Shown here: positions 48,023 through 57,728 of the stretch, piece after piece
Numbering within the stretch: the first letter of the stretch is position 1
How the letters are laid out: the number at the start of each line of letters is the position of its first letter
From: Anaerolineaceae bacterium
GTDB taxonomy: Bacteria > Chloroflexota > Anaerolineae > Aggregatilineales > Phototrophicaceae
Length of the DNA: 64,000 bases
NCBI GenBank assembly: GCA_020634135.1
Contig: JACKCG010000003.1
Span: 1-64,000 of the forward strand
Direction: 5' to 3'
Notes under the pieces: model-generated
Database searches by the model: none
What the model saw: only the letters and a program-made list of their open reading frames with translations
What the model was told of the DNA's origin: nothing
Translations under genes and position numbers: made by a program

Positions 48023-49090
48023 TTGTTTGATCTGAAAACACACTTAAAAACACTGGTTGAAACCCATGCGCCCTCCGGTCACGAAGCGCCTATCCGGGCG
48101 GTTGTCCGCGAGGCGTGGCAGGGCTGTGTCTCCGAGATGGAGCAGGACAAACTCGGCAGCCTGATCGGCATCAAGCGGGCCACCCACCCACTGAACCCAC
48201 CGCGCCGGATCATGCTGGCGGCACACATGGACGAAATCGGCCTGATGGTGCGCGACATCGTGGATGGGTTCATCTACGTACACCGCATCAGCGGGGTGGA
48301 TAACCGGGTGATGCTGGCGCAGCCGGTTATGGTGCAGGGCAAACGTCCGCTGCCGGGTGTTATCGCTACCATGCCGCCGCATCTGCTGGCCGATAAAGAC
48401 CGTGACAAGTATCCCGGCTTCGATGATATGGTGATTGATGTCGGCCTGCCACCGCAAGAAGTGGCCGAACTGGTGCAGCCTGGTGATCTGATTACGCCTG
48501 ATGTGCCGCTGCTGGAACTCCAGGGCAAACGGGTTGCGGCTAAGGCGCTGGATGACCGCGCCTGTGTCGCGGCGGTGACGGCCTGCTTACACTATCTCCA
48601 GAGTATGAATCATTCGTGGGACGTTTACGCAGCGGCCACCGTGCAGGAAGAAACCGGCCTTTACGGGGCGAAAACGGCGGCGTATCACATTAAACCGGAC
48701 GTTGCCATCGCGCTGGACGTGACGTTTGCGCCGCAGCCAGGCGTCAATGGCGACGAGTCGTATGAGATGGGCGGCGGCCCGTCGCTGGGGTTTGGGCCGA
48801 ACTTCCACCCCAACCTGGTCGAAAAAATCAAGGACACTGCCAGCAAGCACGAAATCAAGCTTCAGCACGAGGTTGTCCCCGGCGCGAGCGGCACGGATGC
48901 CTGGGCGATCCAGGTGGCGCTGGAAGGGATTCCGACGGCGCTGCTGGGTATCCCGATCCGCAACATGCACTCGCCGGTAGAAACGGCGGACTTACAGGAT
49001 ATTGACCGGGCAGGGCGGCTGCTGGCGCACTTCATCGCCGGCCTGGACGCGGATTTCCTGGCGGCGATTGAGTGGGAAAAGAGCAGTTAA
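48023..49090 (+). CDS. M42-family aminopeptidase 1 (TTG start)
   Basis: The TTG at 48023 has AAGGAG eight bases upstream. The 355-residue product is an M42 metallopeptidase of the TET/CelM type, which trims N-terminal residues from peptides in large dodecameric shells. Binuclear metal ligands are in A-A-H-M-D-E (H68), A-L-D-D-R-A near 180, Q-E-E-T near 212, A-L-D-V-T near 234 and the final H-S-P-V-E near 323. It has no signal peptide, so it works in the cytoplasm. It is the first of three paralogues in 4 kb. It carries L-L-A-D-K-D-R-D-K-Y where the other two have shorter loops, so substrate preference probably differs. Confidence 0.92.
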   Translation: MFDLKTHLKTLVETHAPSGHEAPIRAVVREAWQGCVSEMEQDKLGSLIGIKRATHPLNPPRRIMLAAHMDEIGLMVRDIVDGFIYVHRISGVDNRVMLAQPVMVQGKRPLPGVIATMPPHLLADKDRDKYPGFDDMVIDVGLPPQEVAELVQPGDLITPDVPLLELQGKRVAAKALDDRACVAAVTACLHYLQSMNHSWDVYAAATVQEETGLYGAKTAAYHIKPDVAIALDVTFAPQPGVNGDESYEMGGGPSLGFGPNFHPNLVEKIKDTASKHEIKLQHEVVPGASGTDAWAIQVALEGIPTALLGIPIRNMHSPVETADLQDIDRAGRLLAHFIAGLDADFLAAIEWEKSS

Positions 49091-49115
49091 AAGTTGAAAG
49101 TGCCCAGTAAAAAGC
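49083..49115. repeat. Low-complexity repeat upstream of the IVS-type gene
   Basis: AGCAGTTAAAAGTTGAAAG followed by TGCCCAGTAAAAAG, in the opposite orientation to the runs at 1511-1552 and 49561-49592. The first bases overlap the end of the M42 gene. Confidence 0.55.
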
Positions 49116-49162
49116 AATGGCGCTGGCTTGTGTCGCCTGAGTAGAAAGCGCATTTAGCGGAC

Positions 49163-49531
49163 ATGACGCCGGTTGAGCGATTTGAGGATTTAATCGCCTG
49201 GCAGAAAGCACGCAAGCTGACCGCAGCCGTCTATCAGGTTACGCGCCAGGGAGATTTTGCCAGGGACTTTGGTCTATCCAGCCAGATTCAACGTGCATCG
49301 GTTTCAGTCATGTCCAATATTGCCGAAGGGTTCGAGCGCAATAACCCTGGAGATTTCAGCCGTTTTTTGACGATTGCGAAGTCATCCTGCGCGGAGGTTC
49401 GGGCGCAGTTATATGTCGCTCTGGATGTGGGGTATCTCAATCAGGGCCAGTTCTCGGAACTTATGCAGCAGTCTACTGAGGTCAGCCGGTTGATTAGTGG
49501 TTTGAAAAAATCAGTCGAGAAAAACCGCTGA
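49163..49531 (+). CDS. Four-helix bundle protein of the 23S rRNA intervening-sequence (IVS/S23) family
   Basis: The 122-residue protein is typical of the family: F-E-D-L-I-A-W-Q-K-A-R near residue 7, L-S-S-Q-I-Q-R-A-S-V-S-V-M-S-N-I-A-E-G-F-E-R near 38, F-L-T-I-A-K-S-S-C-A-E-V near 69, and helical termini. These proteins form pentamers. They were first seen inside intervening sequences of 23S rRNA genes, but are common elsewhere and are related to Avd accessory proteins of diversity-generating retroelements. Here it lies between two M42 genes, flanked by ACTTTTAACTCGG-type repeats in opposite orientations, which suggests that it arrived as a unit. No reverse transcriptase is present. Function is unknown. 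Confidence 0.9.
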   Translation: MTPVERFEDLIAWQKARKLTAAVYQVTRQGDFARDFGLSSQIQRASVSVMSNIAEGFERNNPGDFSRFLTIAKSSCAEVRAQLYVALDVGYLNQGQFSELMQQSTEVSRLISGLKKSVEKNR

Positions 49532-49560
49532 TCTTTATCGCGCGGCCTCCGCACAAGAGA

Positions 49561-49592
49561 TACTTTTAACTCGGTACTTTTAACTCGGCGCT
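49561..49592. repeat. Low-complexity repeat downstream of the IVS-type gene
   Basis: Two runs of TACTTTTAACTCGG in tandem, same family as 1511-1552 and 3622-3650, inverted relative to the one at 49083-49115. Confidence 0.65.
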
Positions 49593-49658
49593 GAATGTCA
49601 GACTCATTCAGTGTAACTGACAAGAGTAAGAATAATTAACGAAGGGTGGCATACGACT

Positions 49659-50705
49659 ATGCTTCTGCAAGAACTTTCTGAAGCGGTGGGCGTCTCCGGC
49701 AACGAGGAGGCTGTCCGCAAAATTATCCTGGGCGCGATTGACGGCCATGCCGAAAACATCCGCATTGACCCGATGGGCAGCGTGACCGCCATCCAGAAAG
49801 GCACGGGTGGTACAGGGCTGCGCGTGATGCTGGCGGCGCACATGGATGAAGTCGGTTTTATGGTGACGGCCATTGAGAGCGATGGCACGCTGCGCTTCAC
49901 CAAAGTGGGCGGCATAGATGACCGCATCCTGCCGGGGCTGCGGGTGCGGGTCGGCGCTGACCAGATTCCCGGCGTGATTCTGTGGGCGCCCATCCACAAA
50001 ACCTGGGACCAGAAAGGTGTCCAGAAGATCACCAGTTTACGCATAGATATTGGCGCAAGTAACAAAGACCAGGTGAACAGCAAGATCAAATTAGGGGATC
50101 GCGTGGTCTTTGACAGCCGCTTTATGGAATTGAGCGATACCATGCTGCGCGGCAAGGCCTTTGATGATCGGGCAGGCTGTTCGCTGCTGGTGGATGTCCT
50201 CCAAGGCGGTCCTTACGCAGTGGATGTGCTGGCGGCCTTCACCGTGCAGGAAGAAGTCGGACTGCGTGGTGCGCGGGTGGCGGCGCAGGCGCTCAACCCG
50301 GACGTGGCGTTCGCGCTGGAAGGCACAACAGCCCACGATCTCCCCGATCCTACGGCTGATCCCGACGATGTGACCCGGCCCAACCCGGCCTGCAAAGTCG
50401 GGCATGGCCCGGTGCTGACGGTGCTGGATCGCAGCATGATTACCGACCCGCGTGTTCTCAGGTTTTTGCGGGGGACTGCTGAAGCGAACAGCATCCCGTA
50501 TCAACTCAAGACCGCGCCCGGCGGCGGCACGGATGCCGGGGCGATTCACCAGGCAAACGCGGGGATTCCGGCAGCGGTCATTTCTATGCCATGCCGCTAC
50601 ATTCACAGCCCAGCGGCCTACCTGAGCCGCGAAGACTACGCCCACACGCTCAAGCTCATCCAGGCGGCGCTGAACAGCCTGACACCCGCCGCGCTGGAAT
50701 GGTAA
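49659..50705 (+). CDS. M42-family aminopeptidase 2
   Basis: The 348-residue paralogue keeps A-A-H-M-D-E near residue 65, K-A-F-D-D-R-A near 165, Q-E-E-V-G near 198 and the final R-Y-I-H-S-P. The fourth ligand region reads A-L-E-G-T-T-A-H-D, with Glu rather than Asp as in the other two copies; both residues occur in the family. The early motif A-V-G-V-S-G-N-E is standard. It starts 127 bases after the IVS-type gene with GAAGGG at somewhat long spacing. Hetero-oligomers with the other two paralogues are possible, as described for archaeal TET peptidases. Confidence 0.92.
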   Translation: MLLQELSEAVGVSGNEEAVRKIILGAIDGHAENIRIDPMGSVTAIQKGTGGTGLRVMLAAHMDEVGFMVTAIESDGTLRFTKVGGIDDRILPGLRVRVGADQIPGVILWAPIHKTWDQKGVQKITSLRIDIGASNKDQVNSKIKLGDRVVFDSRFMELSDTMLRGKAFDDRAGCSLLVDVLQGGPYAVDVLAAFTVQEEVGLRGARVAAQALNPDVAFALEGTTAHDLPDPTADPDDVTRPNPACKVGHGPVLTVLDRSMITDPRVLRFLRGTAEANSIPYQLKTAPGGGTDAGAIHQANAGIPAAVISMPCRYIHSPAAYLSREDYAHTLKLIQAALNSLTPAALEW

Positions 50706-50751
50706 TGGATGGGGTATGGGTTGCTTGCGAATGGGGGATTTTGGGCAATCA

Positions 50752-50806
50752 GGCGAGGCGGGCCTCGCCCCTACTGGATAATGGGGAATGATATATCATG
50801 CCCCTA
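50752..50806. repeat. Two palindromic repeats between M42 genes
   Basis: GGCGAGGC and GCCTCGCC (50752-50769) are followed by CCTAC, then a second hairpin with arms GGGGAATGAT and ATCATGCCCC (about 50783-50804), also followed by CTAC. Both belong to the broad GTAGGGG palindrome group. A CTGAACGCTGAAAACCGATAAC-like low-complexity run follows near 50872-50910 but is split here by its variants. Confidence 0.7.
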
Positions 50807-50921
50807 CAGAAAATTTACCCTAGATTATGGCCTGCACCGGAATATTCTGCCCGGCTGTAACCGGGCGTAAAACTGAACGCTGAAAACCGATAACTGACAA
50901 CTGACAACCAGGAGCGTAATA

Positions 50922-51917
50922 ATGAAAGCACTGATTAAGAAACTGGTCGAGTCCTGGGGGCCTTCCGGTTATGAATACCGCATTCGTGAACTGATCCGCG
51001 CCGAAGTGCAGGGTCTTGCTGACGAAATCGCCGTTGACCCACTGGGCAACCTCATCTGCCGGGTAGGAGATGGCGAGACAACTATCATGGTCGCCGCGCA
51101 CATGGACGAAATCGGCCTGATCGCCACTTTCCGCGAGCCGGAGACCGGCTACCTGCGCTTTTCCAACCTGGGTGGCCTGAACAAAACCACCCTGTTCGGC
51201 AACCGGGTGCGCTTTGAGGATGGCACGTTGGGCGTGATTGGCGCACACGATAGCTGGAATGCCCAGTCTGACCTGAACGACTATTACATTGATGCCAGCA
51301 GCGGGAACGGAGACGAGCCGGTAGCGGAAGGCAGCCCGGCGGGCTTCTGGCGGGAGATGGAAGCGCGCGGCAGTCGCCTGGTCGCCAAGTCTATGGACGA
51401 CCGTATTGGCTGTGTCGTGGCGATTGAGGCCATGCGCAAGCTCAAGCAGCAAGGCGGCAAACTGCCCAACACCGTATACTTCGCCTTTACGGTACAGGAA
51501 GAAGTCGGGCTGCGCGGTGCGCGGACGGCGGCGCACGGCATCAACCCGGACGTGGGTATCGCGCTGGATGTGACCGGCACCGGCGACGAGATCAAAAACC
51601 GCAAGATGCGGGTGAAACTGGGCGGCGGCGCGGCCATCAAGGTGCATGACCCCGGCCTGGTTGTCCCACCGGCAATCCGCAAGTGGATGGTTGACCGGGC
51701 GGAGCAGGATGGCATCCCGTACCAGCTTGAACTGCTGACAGGCGGCTCCACCGATGCGGCGGCTATCCAGACGGCGCACAGCGGCGTGCCGAGCGGCTGT
51801 ATCTCGATCCCGTGCCGCTTCATCCATACCACCAGCGAGACGGTAGACATCAACGACGTGCAGGCCTGCGTAGACCTGCTGGCGGGGCTGGTGAGTAACC
51901 CGGTCAAGCTGGACTGA
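50922..51917 (+). CDS. M42-family aminopeptidase 3
   Basis: The 331-residue third paralogue is more distant. It has W-G-P-S-G-Y-E near residue 12, A-A-H-M-D-E near 56, K-S-M-D-D-R-I near 153, Q-E-E-V-G near 190, A-L-D-V-T near 212, and the end R-F-I-H-T-T-S-E, where the final His ligand is kept but the usual S-P is T-T. AGGAG precedes the ATG by 7 bases. A strong terminator follows the stop by 21 bases, so this gene closes the cluster. Codon use looks like its neighbours. Confidence 0.9.
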   Translation: MKALIKKLVESWGPSGYEYRIRELIRAEVQGLADEIAVDPLGNLICRVGDGETTIMVAAHMDEIGLIATFREPETGYLRFSNLGGLNKTTLFGNRVRFEDGTLGVIGAHDSWNAQSDLNDYYIDASSGNGDEPVAEGSPAGFWREMEARGSRLVAKSMDDRIGCVVAIEAMRKLKQQGGKLPNTVYFAFTVQEEVGLRGARTAAHGINPDVGIALDVTGTGDEIKNRKMRVKLGGGAAIKVHDPGLVVPPAIRKWMVDRAEQDGIPYQLELLTGGSTDAAAIQTAHSGVPSGCISIPCRFIHTTSETVDINDVQACVDLLAGLVSNPVKLD

Positions 51918-51938
51918 GCAGCCACATTTTAAAACAGA

Positions 51939-51984
51939 AACCGGCGTGGATATGCCCCCTGGCGCGTCCATGCCGGTTCTTTTT
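51939..51984 (+). terminator. Rho-independent terminator after the M42 cluster
   Basis: AACCGGCGTGGA (51939-51950) and TCCATGCCGGTT (51967-51978) pair over 12 bases with one wobble, followed by CTTTTT. The remaining bases to 52226 contain no gene or repeat that I recognise. Confidence 0.88.
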
Positions 51985-52226
51985 GTGTAAATAGGCCATA
52001 ACAACTTGCGTTTGGTGCGCCCCCCCACAGGCTCGACAGGGCGAAGACTCATGTGAAGCCTGTTCCCAAGAGGCGGGCATACCCCACGATCCCGGATTGC
52101 AGACTTTTGTTGATGTTTTAGATGAGTGATTTCTTGAGAATCGGGGATTTGCACGCCGGGTGGTTTCGGGTTAGTATCGCCCACACCTGAAACAGGGGTA
52201 CTGGCCCCACGAATCCACAAAACACT

Positions 52227-53765
<1,539 letters not shown>

Positions 53766-53968
53766 TCACGGAAGCCCAATGCAAACTATGTGAAGTCTGA
53801 CACAGACGCCGGGCAAGGAATAGACGGTATCCGGCCTGAACATACACGCCATCGCGCCTGCCTATATGGCAACCGCCAATGCCGTCAGAGTATATGAACG
53901 GGGCGGTTATCCCGGTGGGCGGCGGTTGGTTACAACCCGAATTGATCACTTTTTGAAAAGGAGACACA

Positions 53969-54307
53969 ATGCCTGCTATGCTCCAGGCGGAAACGCCCCG
54001 CGAGTCTTTCGCGCCGGGACGTGAACGCTACCTGACTCACACGAACAACCTCATGATGGTCGTGATTGATTTCACCGATGGGCCATCCACGCAGCCCGAC
54101 CCGCCGCACAGCCACCCGCACGAACAGATCACCTATGTTGTGGAGGGTGAAGTCCTGTTCTTCCTGGGAGACACCCCGCACCGTCTCCAGGCCGGGGACA
54201 TGATTACCGTGCCGTCGAACCTGCCTCACACCATCCAACTGTTGTCCCCTAAAGTACGACTGGTGGATACCTTCAATCCGATCCGGCAGGACTTCTTAAA
54301 GGCTTGA
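53969..54307 (+). CDS. KdgF-like cupin
   Basis: The 112-residue single-domain cupin has the two metal-binding motifs P-H-S-H-P-H-E-Q-I-T-Y-V-V-E-G near residue 47 and G-D-M-I-T-V-P-S-N-L-P-H near 78, and the ending V-D-T-F-N-P-I-R-Q-D-F-L. The spacing and the D-F/T-F-N/S-P-x-R-x-D-F ending resemble KdgF, which linearises the unsaturated uronate released by pectin or alginate lyases. AAAAGGAG precedes the ATG. It is followed 10 bases later by an SDR of the mannonate/gluconate type, which supports the uronate role, but many small cupins look alike. Confidence 0.7.
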   Translation: MPAMLQAETPRESFAPGRERYLTHTNNLMMVVIDFTDGPSTQPDPPHSHPHEQITYVVEGEVLFFLGDTPHRLQAGDMITVPSNLPHTIQLLSPKVRLVDTFNPIRQDFLKA

Positions 54308-54317
54308 ACGAGGGCTG

Positions 54318-55142
54318 ATGATAACCAATTCATTCGACTTAACAGGAAAAGTGGCGGTTGTGACCGGCGCGACGGGTGTGCTTTGCAGCGCGATGTGCCG
54401 GGGGCTGGCGCAGGCCGGGGCCAAAGTTGTGGTGATCGCTCGGAACACGGACAGAATCGCGGCACTGGTCGAGAGTTTGGAGCAGGGAGGCGGGCAAGCG
54501 TTGGGAATCTGCGCCGACGTGCTGGATAAAACCGCGCTCGAAGCGGCTGCCGCTCAGGTTGTAGCGACCTACGGGCAGGTGGATATTCTGGTGAACGGCG
54601 CGGGGGGCAACCGGGCTGATGCGACGACCATGCCGGGGCAGCGTTCGTTCTTTGACCTGCCACAAGAGGCGCTGCGCTGGGTATTTGACCTGAATTTTGT
54701 GGGAACGGTACTCGCATCGCAGGTCTTTGGCGCGCTGCTGGCACAGCAAGGGCATGGCGTCATCCTCAACGTGTCCTCTATGGCATCCTACCAGCCAATG
54801 ACCCGTGTTGTTGCCTACGCCGGGGCGAAAGCGGCCATCAACAATTTCACGTCCTGGCTGGCGGTCTATATGGCACAGGAACACAGCCCGGCTATCCGGG
54901 TGAACGCCGTCGCGCCCGGTTTCTTCCTGGGAGAACAGAACCGCTACCTCTTGATGGACGAGACCAGCGGCGAACTGACTCCGCGCGGGCAGCAGATCAT
55001 TGACCATACACCGATGCAGCGCTTTGGCGACCCCGATGATCTGGTGGGAACGGTGGTCTGGCTGGTGAGTGATGCGTCACGCTTTGTGACCGGCGTTGTC
55101 GTCCCGGTGGATGGGGGCTTTATGGCCTTCAGCGGGGTCTGA
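54318..55142 (+). CDS. SDR-family oxidoreductase (mannonate/gluconate dehydrogenase-like)
   Basis: The 274-residue protein has T-G-A-T-G-V-L-C-S-A near residue 16-25 in place of the usual T-G-x-x-x-G-I-G, a change common in D-mannonate and D-fructuronate SDRs. It then has V-N-G-A-G-G near 94, the catalytic Ser in N-V-S-S-M-A near 156, Y-A-G-A-K near 170 and P-V-D-G-G at the end. The long insertion R-A-D-A-T-T-M-P-G-Q-R-S-F-F-D-L after N-A-G is also seen in that subgroup. It follows the KdgF-like cupin by 10 bases. The pair probably converts uronates; no UxuA or KdgK-type partner is in the window. Confidence 0.82.
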   Translation: MITNSFDLTGKVAVVTGATGVLCSAMCRGLAQAGAKVVVIARNTDRIAALVESLEQGGGQALGICADVLDKTALEAAAAQVVATYGQVDILVNGAGGNRADATTMPGQRSFFDLPQEALRWVFDLNFVGTVLASQVFGALLAQQGHGVILNVSSMASYQPMTRVVAYAGAKAAINNFTSWLAVYMAQEHSPAIRVNAVAPGFFLGEQNRYLLMDETSGELTPRGQQIIDHTPMQRFGDPDDLVGTVVWLVSDASRFVTGVVVPVDGGFMAFSGV

Positions 55143-55361
55143 GTAGCACAGATCACGATACGGTGGTGCTGTCTGTGGTCAAGGGCTGCGGCCTGCCTGT
55201 TCAGGGCGGACTGACGGTTTTCCCCGGCCAACCGTACAGGTGATCTCTGTCCTAAAGTGAGTTGTCTCTCACTGTAAACCGGCGGATAATCGAGTCCGGT
55301 TCAATTCGACAGGATACTGCTGTCGTGAACATGACCTGATTCGTACAGAAAGAGGCACATC

Positions 55362-56168
55362 ATGGCAAACTATATCTGTGTGACCTGCGGAGTCCAGTAC
55401 GCCGACAGTGACCAACCCCCGGCCCGCTGTCGTATCTGTGACGAACCGCGCCAGTATATCAACTCCAACGGCCAGCAGTGGACTACCCTGGAAGACCTGC
55501 GGCGCGACCATCATAATGTCCTGGAGCCAGTTGAACCGGGATTGACGCGCATATACTCCGAGCCGCGTATCGCCATCGGCCAGAATCCGCTGCTGGTACA
55601 GACCCCATCCGGTAATGTACTCTGGGACTGCATCAGTCTGGTGGACGACGCGACAGTAGAGGCGATTAATGCCCTCGGCGGCATCAGCGCCATCGCCATA
55701 TCACACCCCCACTTTTACGACAGTCTGGTGGAATGGAGCCGGGCGTTCGGCGGCGTGCCGGTCTATCTCCATGCTGCTGACCGCCAGTGGGTGATGCGCC
55801 CGGACCCGGCCATCCGCTTCTGGGAAGGCGAAACCCATGCGCTGGCGGAGGGTGTTACGTTGATTCGCTGCGGTGGGCACTTCGACGGTTCGACGGCGCT
55901 GCATTGGGCGGGGGGCGCGGCAGGACGCGGCGCGCTGTTCAGTTCGGATACCATCATGGTCTGCCCGGATACGCGCTATGTCACCTTCATGACCAGCTAC
56001 CCGAACCTGATCCCTATGTCCGCTTCCAAAGTGCAGAAAATCGCGGCAGCCGTTGAACCCTTCGCGTTTGACCGCATCTACGGTGGCTGGCAGAACATCG
56101 TCCGGCAGGATGCCAAAGCCGCCATAGCCCGCTCGGTTGACCGCTATATTGCTGCCATCACCGGCTAG
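55362..56168 (+). CDS. Metallo-beta-lactamase-fold protein with N-terminal zinc ribbon and atypical active site
   Basis: The 268-residue protein begins with a rubredoxin-like zinc ribbon (Y-I-C-V-T-C-G near residue 5 and C-R-I-C-D-E near 23). The rest is a metallo-hydrolase-like fold. Where H-x-H-x-D-H is expected it has S-H-P-H-F-Y-D near 112, shifting the Asp by one. The third His is in C-G-G-H-F-D-G near 172, and the Asp in F-S-S-D-T near 197. The usual last His is not found, as Y-G-G-W-Q-N lies there. This may be a single-metal or altered enzyme. The substrate is unknown and the neighbours give no clear clue. Confidence 0.75.
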   Translation: MANYICVTCGVQYADSDQPPARCRICDEPRQYINSNGQQWTTLEDLRRDHHNVLEPVEPGLTRIYSEPRIAIGQNPLLVQTPSGNVLWDCISLVDDATVEAINALGGISAIAISHPHFYDSLVEWSRAFGGVPVYLHAADRQWVMRPDPAIRFWEGETHALAEGVTLIRCGGHFDGSTALHWAGGAAGRGALFSSDTIMVCPDTRYVTFMTSYPNLIPMSASKVQKIAAAVEPFAFDRIYGGWQNIVRQDAKAAIARSVDRYIAAITG

Positions 56169-56354
56169 CGCCCCGCTGGCGGCTGCGATTGGTGCAGAGC
56201 GCGTTCCACCCACACACTTTTCCGCTTCGTAAACAGATGGGTAAAGAAAACCACAATGGCGAAGACTTGCCTCGCCCCTGTGAAATAAACTCTGGTGGTC
56301 GGAGGTCGCTGTGTCGCTGGTATAATACGATTTTAGCAACTGAGGGAAAATCCA

Positions 56355-57410
56355 TTGGAAATTGGAATTGATAGTTTCGCTGGCAACCCGCTGACTGACG
56401 GCACAGACACAGCTGCAACCCGTGTGAAGGCGATGGCGGAACTGCTGGAACGAATGGAATATGCGGATCGGGTTGGGCTGGATGTGTTCGGCATTGGCGA
56501 GCATTATCGGCAGGAATTCCTCGATTCCGCGCCTGCGACCATTCTTTCTGCCGCAGCCGCACGCACCACAAATATCCGTCTGACGAGCGCTGTTACGGTT
56601 CTCAGCGCATCCGACCCGGTACGTGTCTTTCAGAACTTCGCGGCGCTCGACCTGATTTCTAACGGGCGAGCGGAAATGGTGGTTGGTCGAGGCTCATTCA
56701 TCGAGTCTTTCCCGCTGTTTGGCTTGAACCTGGATGATTATGACGCGATATTTGCGGAGAAGCTCGATCTCTTGCTGCAAATCCGGGAAAACGAAGTGGT
56801 CACCTGGGCGGGGCAATTCCGCCCAGCGCTCGATCACCAGGCGATCTACCCAAGACCTGTGCAAAACCCTATCCCTGTCTGGTTGGGTGTGGGCGGGACG
56901 ACGGGTTCATTTATTCGTGCGGGGATTCTTGGGTTGCCGCTGATGGTTGCTATCATAGGTGGAGAAACGCACCGCTTCCGTTCGCGGATTGACTTATACC
57001 GCCAGGCTTACGAGAAATCCGTTCGCCCACCCGAGGCAATGAAGGTTGGACTGCACTCACTGGGGTATGTTGCAGAAACGACGGAACAGGCTCATGAGGA
57101 GTACTTTCCGGGTTATGCGGAAATGTTCAGCAAAATCGGGAAAGAGCGTGGCTGGCCCCCGGTCACCCGCGAGGGTTTCAATGCACAGGTAGGCCCGACA
57201 GGCGCGCTGCTGGTGGGCAGCCCGGAAGAAGTCGCTGAGAAAATTCTGCGCCACAGTGAGGCGCTCGGCGGCATCTCACGATTGACCTTCCAGATGGACA
57301 ATGCTGGATTGTCTCACGAACAGCTGTCGCGCTCCATTGAACTCATCGGGACTCGTGTTGCCCCGTTGGTCAGGCAGTCCGACCAGCGGATGACCGGCGA
57401 GGCGGAGTAA
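56355..57410 (+). CDS. Luciferase-like (LLM) flavin-dependent oxidoreductase (TTG start)
   Basis: The TTG at 56355 has GAGGG 8 bases before it. The 351-residue protein is of the bacterial luciferase fold, which uses FMN or F420: A-D-R-V-G-L-D-V-F-G-I-G-E-H-Y near residue 37, T-S-A-V-T-V-L-S-A-S-D-P-V-R-V near 76, the phosphate-binding G-R-A-E-M-V-V-G-R-G near 103, and V-W-L-G-V-G-G near 176. The E-H-Y motif and absence of W or H changes are typical of LLM monooxygenase or reductase subgroup members. There is no signal peptide. No partner flavin reductase is adjacent. Confidence 0.88.
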   Translation: MEIGIDSFAGNPLTDGTDTAATRVKAMAELLERMEYADRVGLDVFGIGEHYRQEFLDSAPATILSAAAARTTNIRLTSAVTVLSASDPVRVFQNFAALDLISNGRAEMVVGRGSFIESFPLFGLNLDDYDAIFAEKLDLLLQIRENEVVTWAGQFRPALDHQAIYPRPVQNPIPVWLGVGGTTGSFIRAGILGLPLMVAIIGGETHRFRSRIDLYRQAYEKSVRPPEAMKVGLHSLGYVAETTEQAHEEYFPGYAEMFSKIGKERGWPPVTREGFNAQVGPTGALLVGSPEEVAEKILRHSEALGGISRLTFQMDNAGLSHEQLSRSIELIGTRVAPLVRQSDQRMTGEAE

Positions 57411-57728
57411 TACATTTGTGTGCTCTGGGAAGCGTGCCTCGAGCAAAGCCGTATATACCGGCAGGCAATGGCCGCGCTTACGCTTTGTTCCTGCCCCGAC
57501 CCTTTGGTTCATCTTTCTGCGGGATATTCAGGCGCGGCTGCATGGGCTGAAGTATGCCGCCCAAAATACGGATATTCCAAGTCGTTTACGCCAGGCGACG
57601 CCCTGAACCTGTCACCGACGCGATTGCCTGGAATACCTGCGTTTTCGGGACAAGTGCATCATGTCTCAACAAAAAACGGGCTGCCCCACCAGGGACAACC
57701 CGCTTTGTTATTCAGCGTGACTCTGAGT
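57411..57728. other. Intergenic region, no gene recognised
   Basis: The 318-base gap between convergent genes has several open frames without Shine-Dalgarno or recognisable protein. A strong leftward terminator lies at 57671-57702. Composition from 57420 to 57640 is similar to coding DNA, so a decayed gene is possible, but nothing supports a specific one. Confidence 0.4.
57671..57702 (-). terminator. Rho-independent terminator of the secreted-protein gene
   Basis: On the minus strand CGGGTTGTCCC and GGGGCAGCCCG pair over 11 bases using two G-T wobbles, with a TGGT loop, followed by six T. It lies 27 bases after the stop codon of the gene at 57729-58805. Confidence 0.88.

Noticed and set aside
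50820..52220. 466-codon open frame on the minus strand
   Set aside because: It is the antisense shadow of the third M42 gene. It has high Arg/His/Ala content, no Shine-Dalgarno and no recognisable domain.
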